NCBI GenBank assembly: GCA_947502265.1
Contig: CANMZB010000002.1
Span: 62,001 to 126,000 of the forward strand
From: an uncultured Sulfitobacter sp.
GTDB taxonomy: Bacteria > Pseudomonadota > Alphaproteobacteria > Rhodobacterales > Rhodobacteraceae
DNA: 64,000 nt
Reading direction: 5' to 3'
Positions 1 through 8,340 of the stretch are shown in pieces (position 1 is the first letter of the stretch; every line of letters begins with the position of its first letter). A model generated the notes under the pieces. That model did no database searches, was not told where the DNA came from, and saw nothing but the letters and a program-made list of their open reading frames with translations. A program made the position numbers and the translations under genes.

Positions 1-266
1 ACGACTTCGGCCCCCAGCCTTGCCATAGGTTCCGACAACAGGCCGCCGCCACAGCCGATGTCGAGAATACGCAGGCCTTTGAAGGGCGCGGGTGCTGTCA
101 GATCGCGATCAAACTCGCCGGCAATCTGGGTGGTGATATAATCCAGACGGCAGGGATTAAGCATGTGCAGTGGCTTAAACTTGCCGTTCGGATCCCACCA
201 TTCTGCCGCCATTGCTTCGAATTTTGCGATCTCTGACGGGTCAACTGTGGTCTGATGCGCTTGCAT
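1..266 (-). CDS. ubiG: Ubiquinone biosynthesis O-methyltransferase, 5' part only
   Basis: SAM-dependent O-methyltransferase that acts twice in ubiquinone synthesis. Only the first 88 or so codons are present; the gene runs off the left edge. The start at 266 gives [20 protein letters not shown], followed by the family-typical [15 protein letters not shown] segment (residues 20-34) and the Rossmann SAM-binding motif [12 protein letters not shown] near residues 68-79. It is divergent from the iminopeptidase gene, with about 50 bp between them. Recognition rests on the N-terminal block and motif I, which are diagnostic together. Confidence 0.93.
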   Translation of the reverse strand, partial: MQAHQTTVDPSEIAKFEAMAAEWWDPNGKFKPLHMLNPCRLDYITTQIAGEFDRDLTAPAPFKGLRILDIGCGGGLLSEPMARLGAEV

Positions 267-316
267 TCTGCGGCTCCAATGGTCAATGTCGGCTTTCGTA
301 ATACTATAGGCCCATC

Positions 317-1288
317 ATGGATAAAATCCCAGATCAACCGCGTGCCGTGCAGTATCTGCACCCGTCCGTCGATCCCTTTGACCGGCGGATGCTGCCGGTT
401 GGGCAGGGCCACGAGATTTATGTCGAGCAATGCGGCAATCCGGACGGTATTCCCGTTGTTGTTCTGCATGGCGGTCCCGGTGGCGGGTGCAGCCCCTCGA
501 TGCGGCGCTTTTTTGATCCCGACAAATACCGCGTGATCCTGTTCGATCAGCGCGGCTGTGGCCGGTCGCAGCCCCACGCATCGGTAGAGAACAACACGAC
601 ATGGCATCTGGTTGCGGACATCGAGCTGATTCGCGAGACGCTGGGCATCGGGCAATGGGTGGTTTTTGGCGGCAGCTGGGGGGCGACGCTGGCGCTTATC
701 TATGCCCAGACGCATCCGGAGGCCGTGCGGGGTTTGGTGCTGCGCGGTGTGTTCCTGATGACCCAAATCGAGCTGGACTGGTTCTATGGCGGGGGCGCGG
801 GCAGGTTCTGGCCGGAAGTCTGGGAGAAGTTTGTCGCGTTGGTGCCGGTGGAAGAGCGCGACGATTATATCGCGGCTTATCACCGGCGGCTTTTCTCTGA
901 CGATATATCATTGCAGACGCGGTATGCGCACGCGTGGGCGGGATGGGAAAATGCGCTGGCGTCGATCCAGTCGACGGGTCACATGTCGCAAGGACCGGCA
1001 GAATACGCGCGCGCCTTTGCGCGGCTTGAGAATCACTATTTCACCAATGCCGGATTTCTGGAATACGATGGCCAGATCCTCGCGCAGATGGATCGGATCG
1101 CACATATTCCGGGCGTTATTGTGCAGGGGCGGTATGATCTGATTTGCCCGCCTGCCAGCGCCTATGCAATTGCCAAAGCGTGGCCAAAAGCCGAGCTGAA
1201 GATGGTGCGCAACGCAGGGCATGCGTTGTCAGAGCCGGGGATCAGCGCCGAGTTGGTGCGCGTCATGGACAGGATTGCAGCCCAATGA
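317..1288 (+). CDS. pip: Proline iminopeptidase
   Basis: Cytoplasmic alpha/beta-hydrolase (peptidase family S33) that removes N-terminal proline from peptides. It has 323 residues, normal for the family. Visible features are the oxyanion-hole HGGPGGG segment (about residues 52-58), the DQRGCGRS turn, and the nucleophile elbow GGSWG with Ser120. The ending GRYDLICPP...NAGHALSEPG supplies the acid and the catalytic His. Its stop overlaps the start of the next gene (ATGA), so the two are probably translated together. No signal peptide is visible. Confidence 0.93.
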   Translation: MDKIPDQPRAVQYLHPSVDPFDRRMLPVGQGHEIYVEQCGNPDGIPVVVLHGGPGGGCSPSMRRFFDPDKYRVILFDQRGCGRSQPHASVENNTTWHLVADIELIRETLGIGQWVVFGGSWGATLALIYAQTHPEAVRGLVLRGVFLMTQIELDWFYGGGAGRFWPEVWEKFVALVPVEERDDYIAAYHRRLFSDDISLQTRYAHAWAGWENALASIQSTGHMSQGPAEYARAFARLENHYFTNAGFLEYDGQILAQMDRIAHIPGVIVQGRYDLICPPASAYAIAKAWPKAELKMVRNAGHALSEPGISAELVRVMDRIAAQ

Positions 1289-2121
1289 GCCGCCGGTCCC
1301 CCATCGACCGTCGCGCGCTGTTTGCCAGCGGTGCCGCTGCTGCCTTGCTTGCCGCTGCGGGTGTTCGTGCGGGGCCGCTGCCGGTGCGGGGGGGCAAGCT
1401 GCGGCTGGCCGTTTCGGGGGCGCAGCGCAGTGATAGCTGGCGGGCGGGCGACGGATTGTTCATGCAGGTTGCGCGGCAGGGGTTGGTGTATGAGGCGCTC
1501 ACCGAAGTGGCCGCCAATGGCACTTTGCGCGGCGAGCTTGCGAGCGCGTGGAAGTCGACGCCCGATGCGCGGGTGTGGGAGTTCGAGCTGCGCAAAGATG
1601 TGCGTTTCCATGATGGTACGCCGTTTACCGCGCGTGATGTGGTGGCCAGCCTGTCGCTGGATGGCGTGATCACGGCGCTGGGCGCGCACCGCTTGCGTAT
1701 TGTTCTTGATACGCCCGATGCCTCGCTTCCCTTCACGCTTGGCGCAACGCCCCATGTGATCCGCCCCGCTCATGCGCCGGACGCGGGGATTGGTACGGGG
1801 CTTTACCGCGTGACGCATTTCGCCGCCGGTCAGCAGCTTTTGACCGAGCGTGTCGCGCAGCATGCAAAGGACGGGCAGGCCGGATGGTTTGACCGGGTCG
1901 AGCTGGTGTCGATTCCCTCCGAGGCGGTGCGCGCGCAGGCGCTGGCCGAGTATCTGGTGGACGGGGCCGACCTTGACGATCCTTCGGCGCTGCGCGGATT
2001 CGACGATATTGCCATTCTGGGCGCGCAGGCTGTATCGCGCAACGTGGCGACCCCCTCAGACATCGGGGCACAGCGCCCCTTTGACAATTTGCGGGCGGCG
2101 CAGCGCTGGTGGATGACCTAA
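1285..2121 (+). CDS. Short family-5 solute-binding protein, Tat-type signal
   Basis: Resembles the N-terminal lobe of ABC-transporter peptide/opine binding proteins (SBP_bac_5). The blocks SAWKSTPDARVWEFELRKDV and RFHDGTPFTARDVVASL are characteristic. The N-terminus, SRRSPIDRRALFASGAAAA, has an RR pair followed by a hydrophobic stretch, so Tat export is plausible. At 278 residues it is little more than half the usual 500 or so. It ends cleanly in QRWWMT with no frameshift remnant visible downstream. There is no permease or ATPase next to it. It may be a genuine short family member or a shortened relic. The start is fixed by the ATGA overlap with pip. Confidence 0.8.
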   Translation: MSRRSPIDRRALFASGAAAALLAAAGVRAGPLPVRGGKLRLAVSGAQRSDSWRAGDGLFMQVARQGLVYEALTEVAANGTLRGELASAWKSTPDARVWEFELRKDVRFHDGTPFTARDVVASLSLDGVITALGAHRLRIVLDTPDASLPFTLGATPHVIRPAHAPDAGIGTGLYRVTHFAAGQQLLTERVAQHAKDGQAGWFDRVELVSIPSEAVRAQALAEYLVDGADLDDPSALRGFDDIAILGAQAVSRNVATPSDIGAQRPFDNLRAAQRWWMT

Positions 2122-2145
2122 CGTACGGGGCTGACAAACGGGGGC

Positions 2146-2174
2146 TTGATGTTTCGGCGCAACGGGCCTATATC
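2146..2174 (+). promoter_or_regulatory. Candidate sigma-70 promoter for the rimP-infB operon
   Basis: TTGATG at 2146-2151 and TATATC at 2169-2174 are separated by exactly 17 bp, which would start transcription near 2181. It lies 25 bp past the preceding stop codon and about 115 bp before rimP, leaving room for the hairpin leader at 2229-2252. Found by eye only. Confidence 0.5.
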
Positions 2175-2228
2175 CCTTTTCAATAGCGGCGCGTTCGGGT
2201 CCAAACCAGACGCCCCACCGGAAATTGC

Positions 2229-2252
2229 AACGGGCCGCGCGCCCGTTTTTTT
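2229..2252 (+). terminator. Intrinsic-terminator-like hairpin in the rimP leader
   Basis: AACGGGC and GCCCGTT flank a 5-nt loop (CGCGC), giving a 7-bp stem that runs into seven T residues. It ends 36 bp before the rimP start codon and downstream of the candidate promoter at 2146-2174. It is therefore either the terminator of the upstream genes or an attenuator of the rimP operon. GGCGCG at 2188-2193 could pair with CGCGCC at 2238-2243 and disrupt the stem. Confidence 0.7.
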
Positions 2253-2288
2253 GTGCCCGCCCGCTTCTTGCCTTATGTCAGAGAGACT

Positions 2289-2867
2289 ATGAATAACGAT
2301 CTGATCGCCAAAGCCGCCATTGACCGCCGTCTGGCCGAAATCATCACTCCCGTGATCGAAGACATGGGGTTCGAGTTGGTGCGCGTCCGCATGATGAGCG
2401 GAAAATCCGCGACGCTTCAGGTGATGGCGGACAGGCCCGAAGGCGGGATCGAGGTGGACGACTGTGGCCAAATCAGCACCGCCATTGGTGCCGTTCTGGA
2501 CGTAGAAGACCCGATTGTGGAAGAATACTCGCTTGAGGTTTCCTCTCCGGGGATCGACCGTCCGCTCACACGTCTCAAAGATTTCGCCAATTTCGAGGGT
2601 TATGAAGCCAAGCTTGAAACCGACGATCTGATCGACCGCCGCCGCCGTTTCAAAGGTGAGTTGGCGGGCGTCGAGGGCGATGAGGTGCTGATCAACATCG
2701 AAGAGGGCACCGTGGGCCTGAAATTCGAGTGGCTGACAGACGCCAAGCTGGTCCTGACAGATGAGCTGATCAAGGAAATGCTGCGCCAGCGCAAAGCGTC
2801 GGGCGCGATAGACGAAACCCAATTCGATGAATTACAGACCGACGAGTCTGATGAGGGAGAAGATTAA
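2289..2867 (+). CDS. rimP: Ribosome maturation factor RimP
   Basis: Assembly factor for the 30S subunit, needed for efficient pre-30S maturation. The start at 2289 ([20 protein letters not shown]) has a GAGAG ribosome-binding stretch just upstream and matches the family N-terminus; an earlier in-frame start at 2253 would lie next to the leader terminator and is less likely. The N-terminal domain carries [14 protein letters not shown] and [14 protein letters not shown], the family signature. The C-terminal SH3-like part is followed by an acidic tail ([13 protein letters not shown]). The stop overlaps the nusA start (TAATG), so translation is coupled. 192 residues. Confidence 0.96.
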   Translation: MNNDLIAKAAIDRRLAEIITPVIEDMGFELVRVRMMSGKSATLQVMADRPEGGIEVDDCGQISTAIGAVLDVEDPIVEEYSLEVSSPGIDRPLTRLKDFANFEGYEAKLETDDLIDRRRRFKGELAGVEGDEVLINIEEGTVGLKFEWLTDAKLVLTDELIKEMLRQRKASGAIDETQFDELQTDESDEGED

Positions 2868-4477
2868 TGGCCATAACATCTGCAAACCAGCTTGAGCTTT
2901 TGCAAACCGCCGAAGCGGTGGCCCGTGAAAAGATGATCGACCCCGGTCTGGTGATCGAAGCGATGGAAGAATCACTCGCGCGGGCGGCGAAGTCACGCTA
3001 TGGCGCGGAAATGGACATTCGCGTGGCCATCGACCGTAAAACAGGCCGCGCTACCTTTACCCGCGTGCGTACCGTGGTCGCGGAAGACGAATTGGAAAAC
3101 TATCAGGCCGAGTTCACCGTCGAGCAGGCCAAACAGTATATGGCAGCGCCGGAAATCGGTCAGGAATTCGTCGAAGAAGTTCCGCCCGTGGAAATGGGCC
3201 GTATCGCCGCGCAATCGGCCAAGCAGGTGATTTTGCAGAAGGTCCGCGAAGCCGAGCGTGACCGCCAGTATGAAGAATTCAAAGACCGCGCCGGCACGAT
3301 CATCAATGGTCTGGTCAAGCGCGAGGAATACGGCAACGTCATCGTTGATGTGGGCGCCGGGGAAGCAATCCTGCGCCGCAACGAGAAGATCGGCCGCGAA
3401 TCCTATCGCCCGAACGACCGTATCCGCGTTTACATCAAAGACGTGCGCCGCGAGCAGCGCGGCCCGCAGATTTTCCTGTCGCGCACCGATCCGCAGTTCA
3501 TGGCCGAACTGTTCAAGATGGAAGTGCCGGAAATCTATGACGGCATCATCGAAATCAAGGCAGTTGCCCGTGATCCCGGTTCGCGCGCCAAGATTGCGGT
3601 GATCAGCTATGACAACTCGATCGACCCTGTCGGTGCCTGCGTCGGTATGCGCGGTAGCCGTGTTCAGGCCGTTGTGAACGAGCTTCAGGGCGAAAAGATC
3701 GACATCATTCCATGGAATGAAGACCAGCCGACCTTCCTTGTGAACGCGTTGCAGCCTGCCGAGGTGTCCAAGGTTGTTCTGGACGAGGAGGCAGGCAAGA
3801 TCGAAGTTGTCGTGCCCGAAGAGCAGTTGTCGCTTGCGATTGGCCGTCGTGGCCAAAACGTGCGTCTGGCATCGCAGTTGACCGGTCTTGATATCGACAT
3901 CATGACCGAAGAGCAGGAAAGCGCGCGCCGTCAGGCCGAATTTGAGCTGCGCACCAAGCTGTTCATGGACAACCTTGATCTGGACGAATTCTTTGCCCAG
4001 CTTCTCGTGTCCGAAGGGTTTACCAACCTCGAAGAGGTGGCCTACGTCGAAGTGGACGAGCTTTTGGTCATCGAAGGTGTGGATGCAGATACCGCAAGCG
4101 AGCTTCAGGCCCGTGCGCGTGACGTGCTGGAAGCGCAGAACAAAGCCGCCCTGGATGCCGCCCGTGCGTTGGGCGCCGAAGACAGCCTTATTGAATTCGA
4201 GGGTCTGACACCCCAGATGATAGAGGCACTGGCCAAAGACGACGTTAAAACGCTCGAAGATTTTGCGACCTGTGCGGATTGGGAACTGGCCGGTGGCTGG
4301 ACCACCGTCAACGGCGAGCGCGTCAAGGATGACGGTACGCTGGAACCGTTCGAGATGACGCTCGAAGAGGCGCAGGCGATGATTATGACAGCCCGTGTTA
4401 TGTTGGGCTGGGTCGATCCGGGCGAACTGGAAGCAGACACCGAAGAAGGTGACACAGACGAGGAAGCCGAGGCCTGA
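2867..4477 (+). CDS. nusA: Transcription termination/antitermination protein NusA
   Basis: RNA-polymerase-associated factor controlling pausing, termination and antitermination. It has 536 residues, of alphaproteobacterial length. Domain order: N-terminal polymerase-binding domain, S1 domain (near GTIINGLVKREEYGNVIVDVG), KH1 (DPVGACVGMRGSRVQAVVNE), KH2 (LAIGRRGQNVRLASQLTG), then helix-hairpin-helix repeats and an acidic tail (ELEADTEEGDTDEEAEA). It lies between rimP and the YlxR-type gene in the classical order, and its start overlaps the rimP stop. Confidence 0.98.
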   Translation: MAITSANQLELLQTAEAVAREKMIDPGLVIEAMEESLARAAKSRYGAEMDIRVAIDRKTGRATFTRVRTVVAEDELENYQAEFTVEQAKQYMAAPEIGQEFVEEVPPVEMGRIAAQSAKQVILQKVREAERDRQYEEFKDRAGTIINGLVKREEYGNVIVDVGAGEAILRRNEKIGRESYRPNDRIRVYIKDVRREQRGPQIFLSRTDPQFMAELFKMEVPEIYDGIIEIKAVARDPGSRAKIAVISYDNSIDPVGACVGMRGSRVQAVVNELQGEKIDIIPWNEDQPTFLVNALQPAEVSKVVLDEEAGKIEVVVPEEQLSLAIGRRGQNVRLASQLTGLDIDIMTEEQESARRQAEFELRTKLFMDNLDLDEFFAQLLVSEGFTNLEEVAYVEVDELLVIEGVDADTASELQARARDVLEAQNKAALDAARALGAEDSLIEFEGLTPQMIEALAKDDVKTLEDFATCADWELAGGWTTVNGERVKDDGTLEPFEMTLEEAQAMIMTARVMLGWVDPGELEADTEEGDTDEEAEA

Positions 4478-4499
4478 TCGCGGGCCTCGGGGAACCTTT

Positions 4500-5120
4500 A
4501 TGGGACGCGGTGGCGCCTCCAAAGATCGCGCCGATGGCGCCGAGCGGAAATGCCTCGCTACAGGTGAGGTGCAGCCCACGCACGGGTTGATACGTTTCGT
4601 TGTCGGACCAGATGCCCAGGTCGTGCCGGATATTCTGGGCAAATTGCCCGGACGCGGCATGTGGGTGTCGGCGGACCGCAAAGCGCTGGAAACAGCGGTG
4701 AAAAAAGGGTTGTTTTCGCGATCTGCGAAGCAACCGGTGAAGGTGCCGGAAGATCTGGTATCCGAAGTTGAAAAGCAGTTGGCACGCCGTGTGGTGGACC
4801 TCATCTCGATGCAGCGCAAAGCGGGTAAAGCCGTTGCGGGATACGAAAAGGTCAAAGGCTGGCTGCAAACGGAAGAAGCCGAAGTTCTGATTCAGGCTGT
4901 GGACGGATCGGGGCGCGGCAAATCGAAACTAAGTACGCCGCATTACGGGCACTATATCGGGTGTTTGACGGCGGACGAATTGGGTTTGGCATTCGGACGC
5001 CAAACTGTGATACATGGGGCGCTCGCCTCTGGTGGACTCACTCAGCGTGTAGTAGAGGAGGCCCATAGATTGAATGGCGTGCGCGAAAACGAGGCTGGCA
5101 GCGGCCAGCCGAAAGGATAG
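4500..5120 (+). CDS. YlxR (DUF448)/L7Ae-type RNA-binding protein
   Basis: Two-domain RNA-binding protein found between nusA and infB in alphaproteobacteria. Residues 1-90 are the YlxR fold (RKCLATGEVQPTHGLIRFV and LPGRGMWVSADR). Residues 100-190 resemble ribosomal L7Ae/L30e (RVVDLISMQRKAGKAVAGYE). The start at 4500 is preceded by GGGGAA at good spacing; the open frame extends into nusA, but that part lacks any family similarity. 206 residues. YlxR proteins have been linked to RNase P modulation (RnpM) in Gram-positives. Whether that holds here is unknown. Confidence 0.92.
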   Translation: MGRGGASKDRADGAERKCLATGEVQPTHGLIRFVVGPDAQVVPDILGKLPGRGMWVSADRKALETAVKKGLFSRSAKQPVKVPEDLVSEVEKQLARRVVDLISMQRKAGKAVAGYEKVKGWLQTEEAEVLIQAVDGSGRGKSKLSTPHYGHYIGCLTADELGLAFGRQTVIHGALASGGLTQRVVEEAHRLNGVRENEAGSGQPKG

Positions 5121-5129
5121 ACGAGCTAG

Positions 5130-7613
5130 ATGAGCGATAGTGACGGCAAAAAAACATTGGGTCTGCGCGGCGCACCGTCGCGTCCCGGGAACGTAAAGCA
5201 AAGCTTTAGCCACGGGCGGACCAAGAACGTTGTTGTGGAAACAAAACGCAAACGCGTTGTGGTTCCTAAACCGGGCGGCCAGAAACCAAGCGGTCCTGGG
5301 GCCGGCCCTGTCGGTGATCCTTCCAAGCGTCCCGCAGGCATTTCCGATTCCCAAATGGAACGGCGTCTGAAGGCTGTGCAAGCGGCCAAAGCGCGTGAAG
5401 TTGAAGAGGCTGCTGCCCGTGAGGCAGAGGAGAAAGCGCGCGCCGAAGATCGCGAGCGCCGCCGTGCCGAGATCGAAGCCAAAGAGCAGGAAGAGCGCGA
5501 GCGCGAGGAAAGCCTGAAGGCGAAAGCCGAAGAGGACCAGCGCAAAGCGCGTGAGGCCGAAGCCGCTGCACAAGCCGCTGCTTCCCCCACCCCGTCCGAG
5601 CCGGTTGCCGCACGCACGCCAAATAAAGCTGCTCCGGCGCAGACACCGCGCAAAACCGAGCGGGATCGCGAAGACACCAACAAGAAAAACCGTCAGGCCG
5701 CCGACGACAGCCGCCGTTCCGGCAAGCTGACGGTTAATCAGGCGTTGCGCGGTGGCGAAGGTGGCCGTCAACGTTCGATGGCGCAGATGAAACGCAAGCA
5801 GGAGCGCGCACGCCAGAAGGCGATGGGCGGTTCGGTCGAGCGCGAAAAGATCGTGCGTAACGTGAACCTGCCCCCGGCAATCGTCGTGTCAGAGCTGGCG
5901 ATCCGTATGGCCGAGAAAACAGGCGCTGTCGTCAAGGCGCTGATGAATAGCGGCTTCATGGTTACGCAGAACGAAACGATTGATGCAGACACCGCAGAGC
6001 TGATTATCGAAGAGTTCGGCCACAAGGTTGTCCGCGTTTCCGATGCGGACGTCGAAGACGTGATTAATGTAGTGGAAGACGACGCCGCGGATCTGAAGCC
6101 GCGCCCGCCTGTCATCACCATCATGGGCCACGTTGACCACGGCAAAACATCGTTGCTTGATGCGATCCGCAAGGCGAAGGTCGTTGCGGGTGAAGCCGGT
6201 GGCATCACCCAGCACATCGGTGCCTATCAGGTGACAACCGACAAAGGTGCCGTGCTTTCGTTCCTCGATACACCCGGTCACGCGGCGTTTACGTCGATGC
6301 GGTCGCGCGGAGCGCAGGTAACGGACATCGTGATTCTGGTGGTTGCGGCGGACGATGCCGTGATGCCGCAGACGATTGAGGCGATCAACCACGCGAAAGC
6401 GGCCAACGTGCCGATGATCGTGGCGATCAACAAGATCGACAAACCCGCCGCCGATCCCGACAGGGTGCGCACAGGGCTTCTGCATCACGAGGTTATCGTC
6501 GAAAAGATGTCCGGTGACGTGCAGGATGTCGAAGTATCCGCCGTATCTGGTCAGGGTCTCGACGAGCTTCTTGAAGCCATCGCGCTGCAAGCGGAAATCC
6601 TTGAGCTGAAAGCAAACCCCAATCGTCCCGCCGTTGGCGCGGTGATCGAGGCACAGCTTGATGTGGGTCGCGGTCCCGTGGCCACCGTTCTGGTTCAGAA
6701 CGGTACGCTGCGTCAGGGTGATATCTTTGTTGTGGGTGAACAATACGGTAAAGTCCGTGCGTTGATCGACTCCAAAGGCAACCGTGTGAAAGAGGCCGGT
6801 CCATCTGTTCCGGTCGAGGTTCTTGGTCTGAACGGCACACCCGAGGCGGGCGATGTTCTGAACGTGACCGATACCGAAGCACAGGCCCGTGAGATCGCGG
6901 AATATCGTGCCAATGCGGCGCGCGACAAACGCGCAGCTGCCGGTGCGGCGACGACGCTCGAACAGCTGATGGCAAATGCCAAAGCGGACGAGACAGTGTC
7001 GGAGTTGCCGATCCTGGTCAAAGCGGACGTTCAAGGTTCTGCCGAGGCGATCGTTCAGGCGATGGAGAAGATCGGCAACGACGAGGTGCGCGTGCGTGTT
7101 CTGCACTCCGGTGTAGGGGCGATCACCGAAACCGATGTGGGTCTTGCCGAAGCATCCGGTGCGCCGATCATCGGCTTCAACGTGCGGGCAAATGCGTCTG
7201 CGCGAAACACAGCCAACCAGAAAAGCGTCGAGATCCGCTATTACTCGATCATCTACGATCTGGTCGACTATGTGAAAGCTGTGGCGTCCGGCCTGTTGAG
7301 CAACGAGATCAAAGAGAACTTTATCGGCTACGCGAACATCAAAGAGGTGTTCAAGGTGACAGGTATTGGCAAGGTCGCGGGCTGTCTTGTGACCGAAGGT
7401 GTGGCGCGGCGTTCTGCCGGTGTTCGTTTGCTGCGTGACAACGTCGTTGTCCACGAAGGCACCCTGAAAACGCTGAAGCGCTTCAAGGATGAAGTGGCTG
7501 AAGTCCAGTCCGGTCAGGAATGCGGCATGGCGTTCGAGAACTACGACGACGTTCGTCCCGGCGACGTGATCGAGATCTTCGAGCGTGAAGAGGTGGTCCG
7601 TACGCTGGTCTGA
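5130..7613 (+). CDS. infB: Translation initiation factor IF-2
   Basis: GTPase that places initiator tRNA on the 30S subunit. It has 827 residues. Roughly residues 1-250 are a charged low-complexity region rich in Lys/Arg/Glu/Ala, including long R/E/A helices, as is common for alphaproteobacterial IF-2. The G1 motif GHVDHGKTS lies near residue 332, with G3 DTPGH and G4 NKID following. The C-terminal domains end in [19 protein letters not shown], typical of IF-2. It ends the operon and is followed within 30 bp by a strong terminator. Confidence 0.98.
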   Translation: MSDSDGKKTLGLRGAPSRPGNVKQSFSHGRTKNVVVETKRKRVVVPKPGGQKPSGPGAGPVGDPSKRPAGISDSQMERRLKAVQAAKAREVEEAAAREAEEKARAEDRERRRAEIEAKEQEEREREESLKAKAEEDQRKAREAEAAAQAAASPTPSEPVAARTPNKAAPAQTPRKTERDREDTNKKNRQAADDSRRSGKLTVNQALRGGEGGRQRSMAQMKRKQERARQKAMGGSVEREKIVRNVNLPPAIVVSELAIRMAEKTGAVVKALMNSGFMVTQNETIDADTAELIIEEFGHKVVRVSDADVEDVINVVEDDAADLKPRPPVITIMGHVDHGKTSLLDAIRKAKVVAGEAGGITQHIGAYQVTTDKGAVLSFLDTPGHAAFTSMRSRGAQVTDIVILVVAADDAVMPQTIEAINHAKAANVPMIVAINKIDKPAADPDRVRTGLLHHEVIVEKMSGDVQDVEVSAVSGQGLDELLEAIALQAEILELKANPNRPAVGAVIEAQLDVGRGPVATVLVQNGTLRQGDIFVVGEQYGKVRALIDSKGNRVKEAGPSVPVEVLGLNGTPEAGDVLNVTDTEAQAREIAEYRANAARDKRAAAGAATTLEQLMANAKADETVSELPILVKADVQGSAEAIVQAMEKIGNDEVRVRVLHSGVGAITETDVGLAEASGAPIIGFNVRANASARNTANQKSVEIRYYSIIYDLVDYVKAVASGLLSNEIKENFIGYANIKEVFKVTGIGKVAGCLVTEGVARRSAGVRLLRDNVVVHEGTLKTLKRFKDEVAEVQSGQECGMAFENYDDVRPGDVIEIFEREEVVRTLV

Positions 7614-7636
7614 TTTTCACAACAGTCTTAACAAAT

Positions 7637-7674
7637 AAAAAGGGGGACGGTGCAAAAGCAGCGTCCCCCTTTTT
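7637..7674 (+). terminator. Strong rho-independent terminator after infB
   Basis: AAAAAGGGGGACG (7637-7649) pairs perfectly with CGTCCCCCTTTTT (7662-7674) around a 12-nt loop. The A-run/T-run symmetry makes it bidirectional, so it can also end transcripts of the minus-strand small gene that stops at 7694. Confidence 0.93.
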
Positions 7675-7693
7675 GTTGATGGTGCCCAAATTG

Positions 7694-7825
7694 CTATTTT
7701 TTGCAGACGGGAACGCCGGAATATACGGTATCGTCCACCTTCACGGTGATCCGGCCATCGGGCATTGCTTTGACAAAGGTTCCTTGAACCGAAACGCAGC
7801 TTCCCATAGTAATCGTACGCAACAT
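7694..7825 (-). CDS. 43-residue protein of unknown function
   Basis: Short reading frame starting MLRTITMGSCVSVQGTFVKA and ending VYSGVPVCKK. It has a good ribosome-binding site (AGGGAGAG, 7 bp upstream of the ATG) and a terminator close behind its stop. There is no signal peptide or membrane segment. The pattern of short beta strands (SCVSVQGTFV, GRITVKVDDTVYSG) suggests a tiny beta-barrel or SH3-like fold, and two Cys (residues 9 and 41) could pair or bind metal. I have an impression that similar peptides occur in other Rhodobacteraceae but cannot confirm it. No function assigned. Confidence 0.65.
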   Translation of the reverse strand: MLRTITMGSCVSVQGTFVKAMPDGRITVKVDDTVYSGVPVCKK

Positions 7826-7856
7826 GTCTACTCTCCCTAGAAATGAGACGGGTTTA

Positions 7857-7876
7857 GAATACCTAGGATTGTATTC
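7857..7876. promoter_or_regulatory. Short inverted repeat upstream of the 43-aa gene
   Basis: GAATAC (7857-7862) and GTATTC (7871-7876) form a 6-bp dyad around an 8-bp spacer containing CTAG. It lies 32 bp before the small gene's start, where an operator could sit. AT-rich compared with its surroundings. Weak evidence. Confidence 0.25.
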
Positions 7877-7941
7877 AATTCCATACCAATTACGCGAGAG
7901 ATGGTAATTTCTTTGCTGATCGGAAGCAATTCAAGGTCAGA

Positions 7942-8340
7942 TCAGAGCCAATCACGCAAAATTGCGATTAACGGTACATCTGCCGCAGGCATGGGATAGT
8001 TCTTCATCTCGTTTGGCCTCACCCATTTCAGCACCTGACCCTCGCGCGCGCGCGCGGTGCCTTCCCATTTCCGGCAGGCAAAAAGCGGCATCATCAAGTG
8101 GAAATCATCATAACTGTGACTGGCAAAGGTCAGCGGAGCCAGGCAGGAGGACCATGTTTCAATGCCCAACTCTTCGTGAAGCTCGCGAATCAACGCGGCC
8201 TCCGGCGTCTCGCCTTGCTCGATCTTGCCGCCGGGGAATTCCCATAGACCGGCCATGGATTTTCCCTCGGGTCGTTGGGCCAAAAGCACCCGCCCGTCCA
8301 CATCAATCAACGCGACCGCCGACACCAGAACGATTTTCAC
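7942..8340 (-). CDS. mutT: Nudix hydrolase, 8-oxo-dGTP diphosphatase type
   Basis: Sanitises oxidised guanine nucleotides by hydrolysing 8-oxo-dGTP to the monophosphate. It has 132 residues. A complete Nudix box (G-x5-E-x7-R-E-U-x-E-E-x-G-U) spans residues 38-60, starting GGKIEQGE and ending RELHEELGI. The preceding GLWEFPGG is typical of MutT. Its start codon overlaps the argJ stop by 4 bp, so the two genes are co-transcribed and probably translationally coupled. Substrate assignment comes from family resemblance. Confidence 0.9.
   Translation of the reverse strand: MKIVLVSAVALIDVDGRVLLAQRPEGKSMAGLWEFPGGKIEQGETPEAALIRELHEELGIETWSSCLAPLTFASHSYDDFHLMMPLFACRKWEGTARAREGQVLKWVRPNEMKNYPMPAADVPLIAILRDWL

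Noticed and set aside
2993..4855. 620-codon open frame opposite nusA
   Set aside because: Lies antisense to a certain gene. Long antisense frames are expected in GC-rich codon usage, and no family signal is present in its translation.
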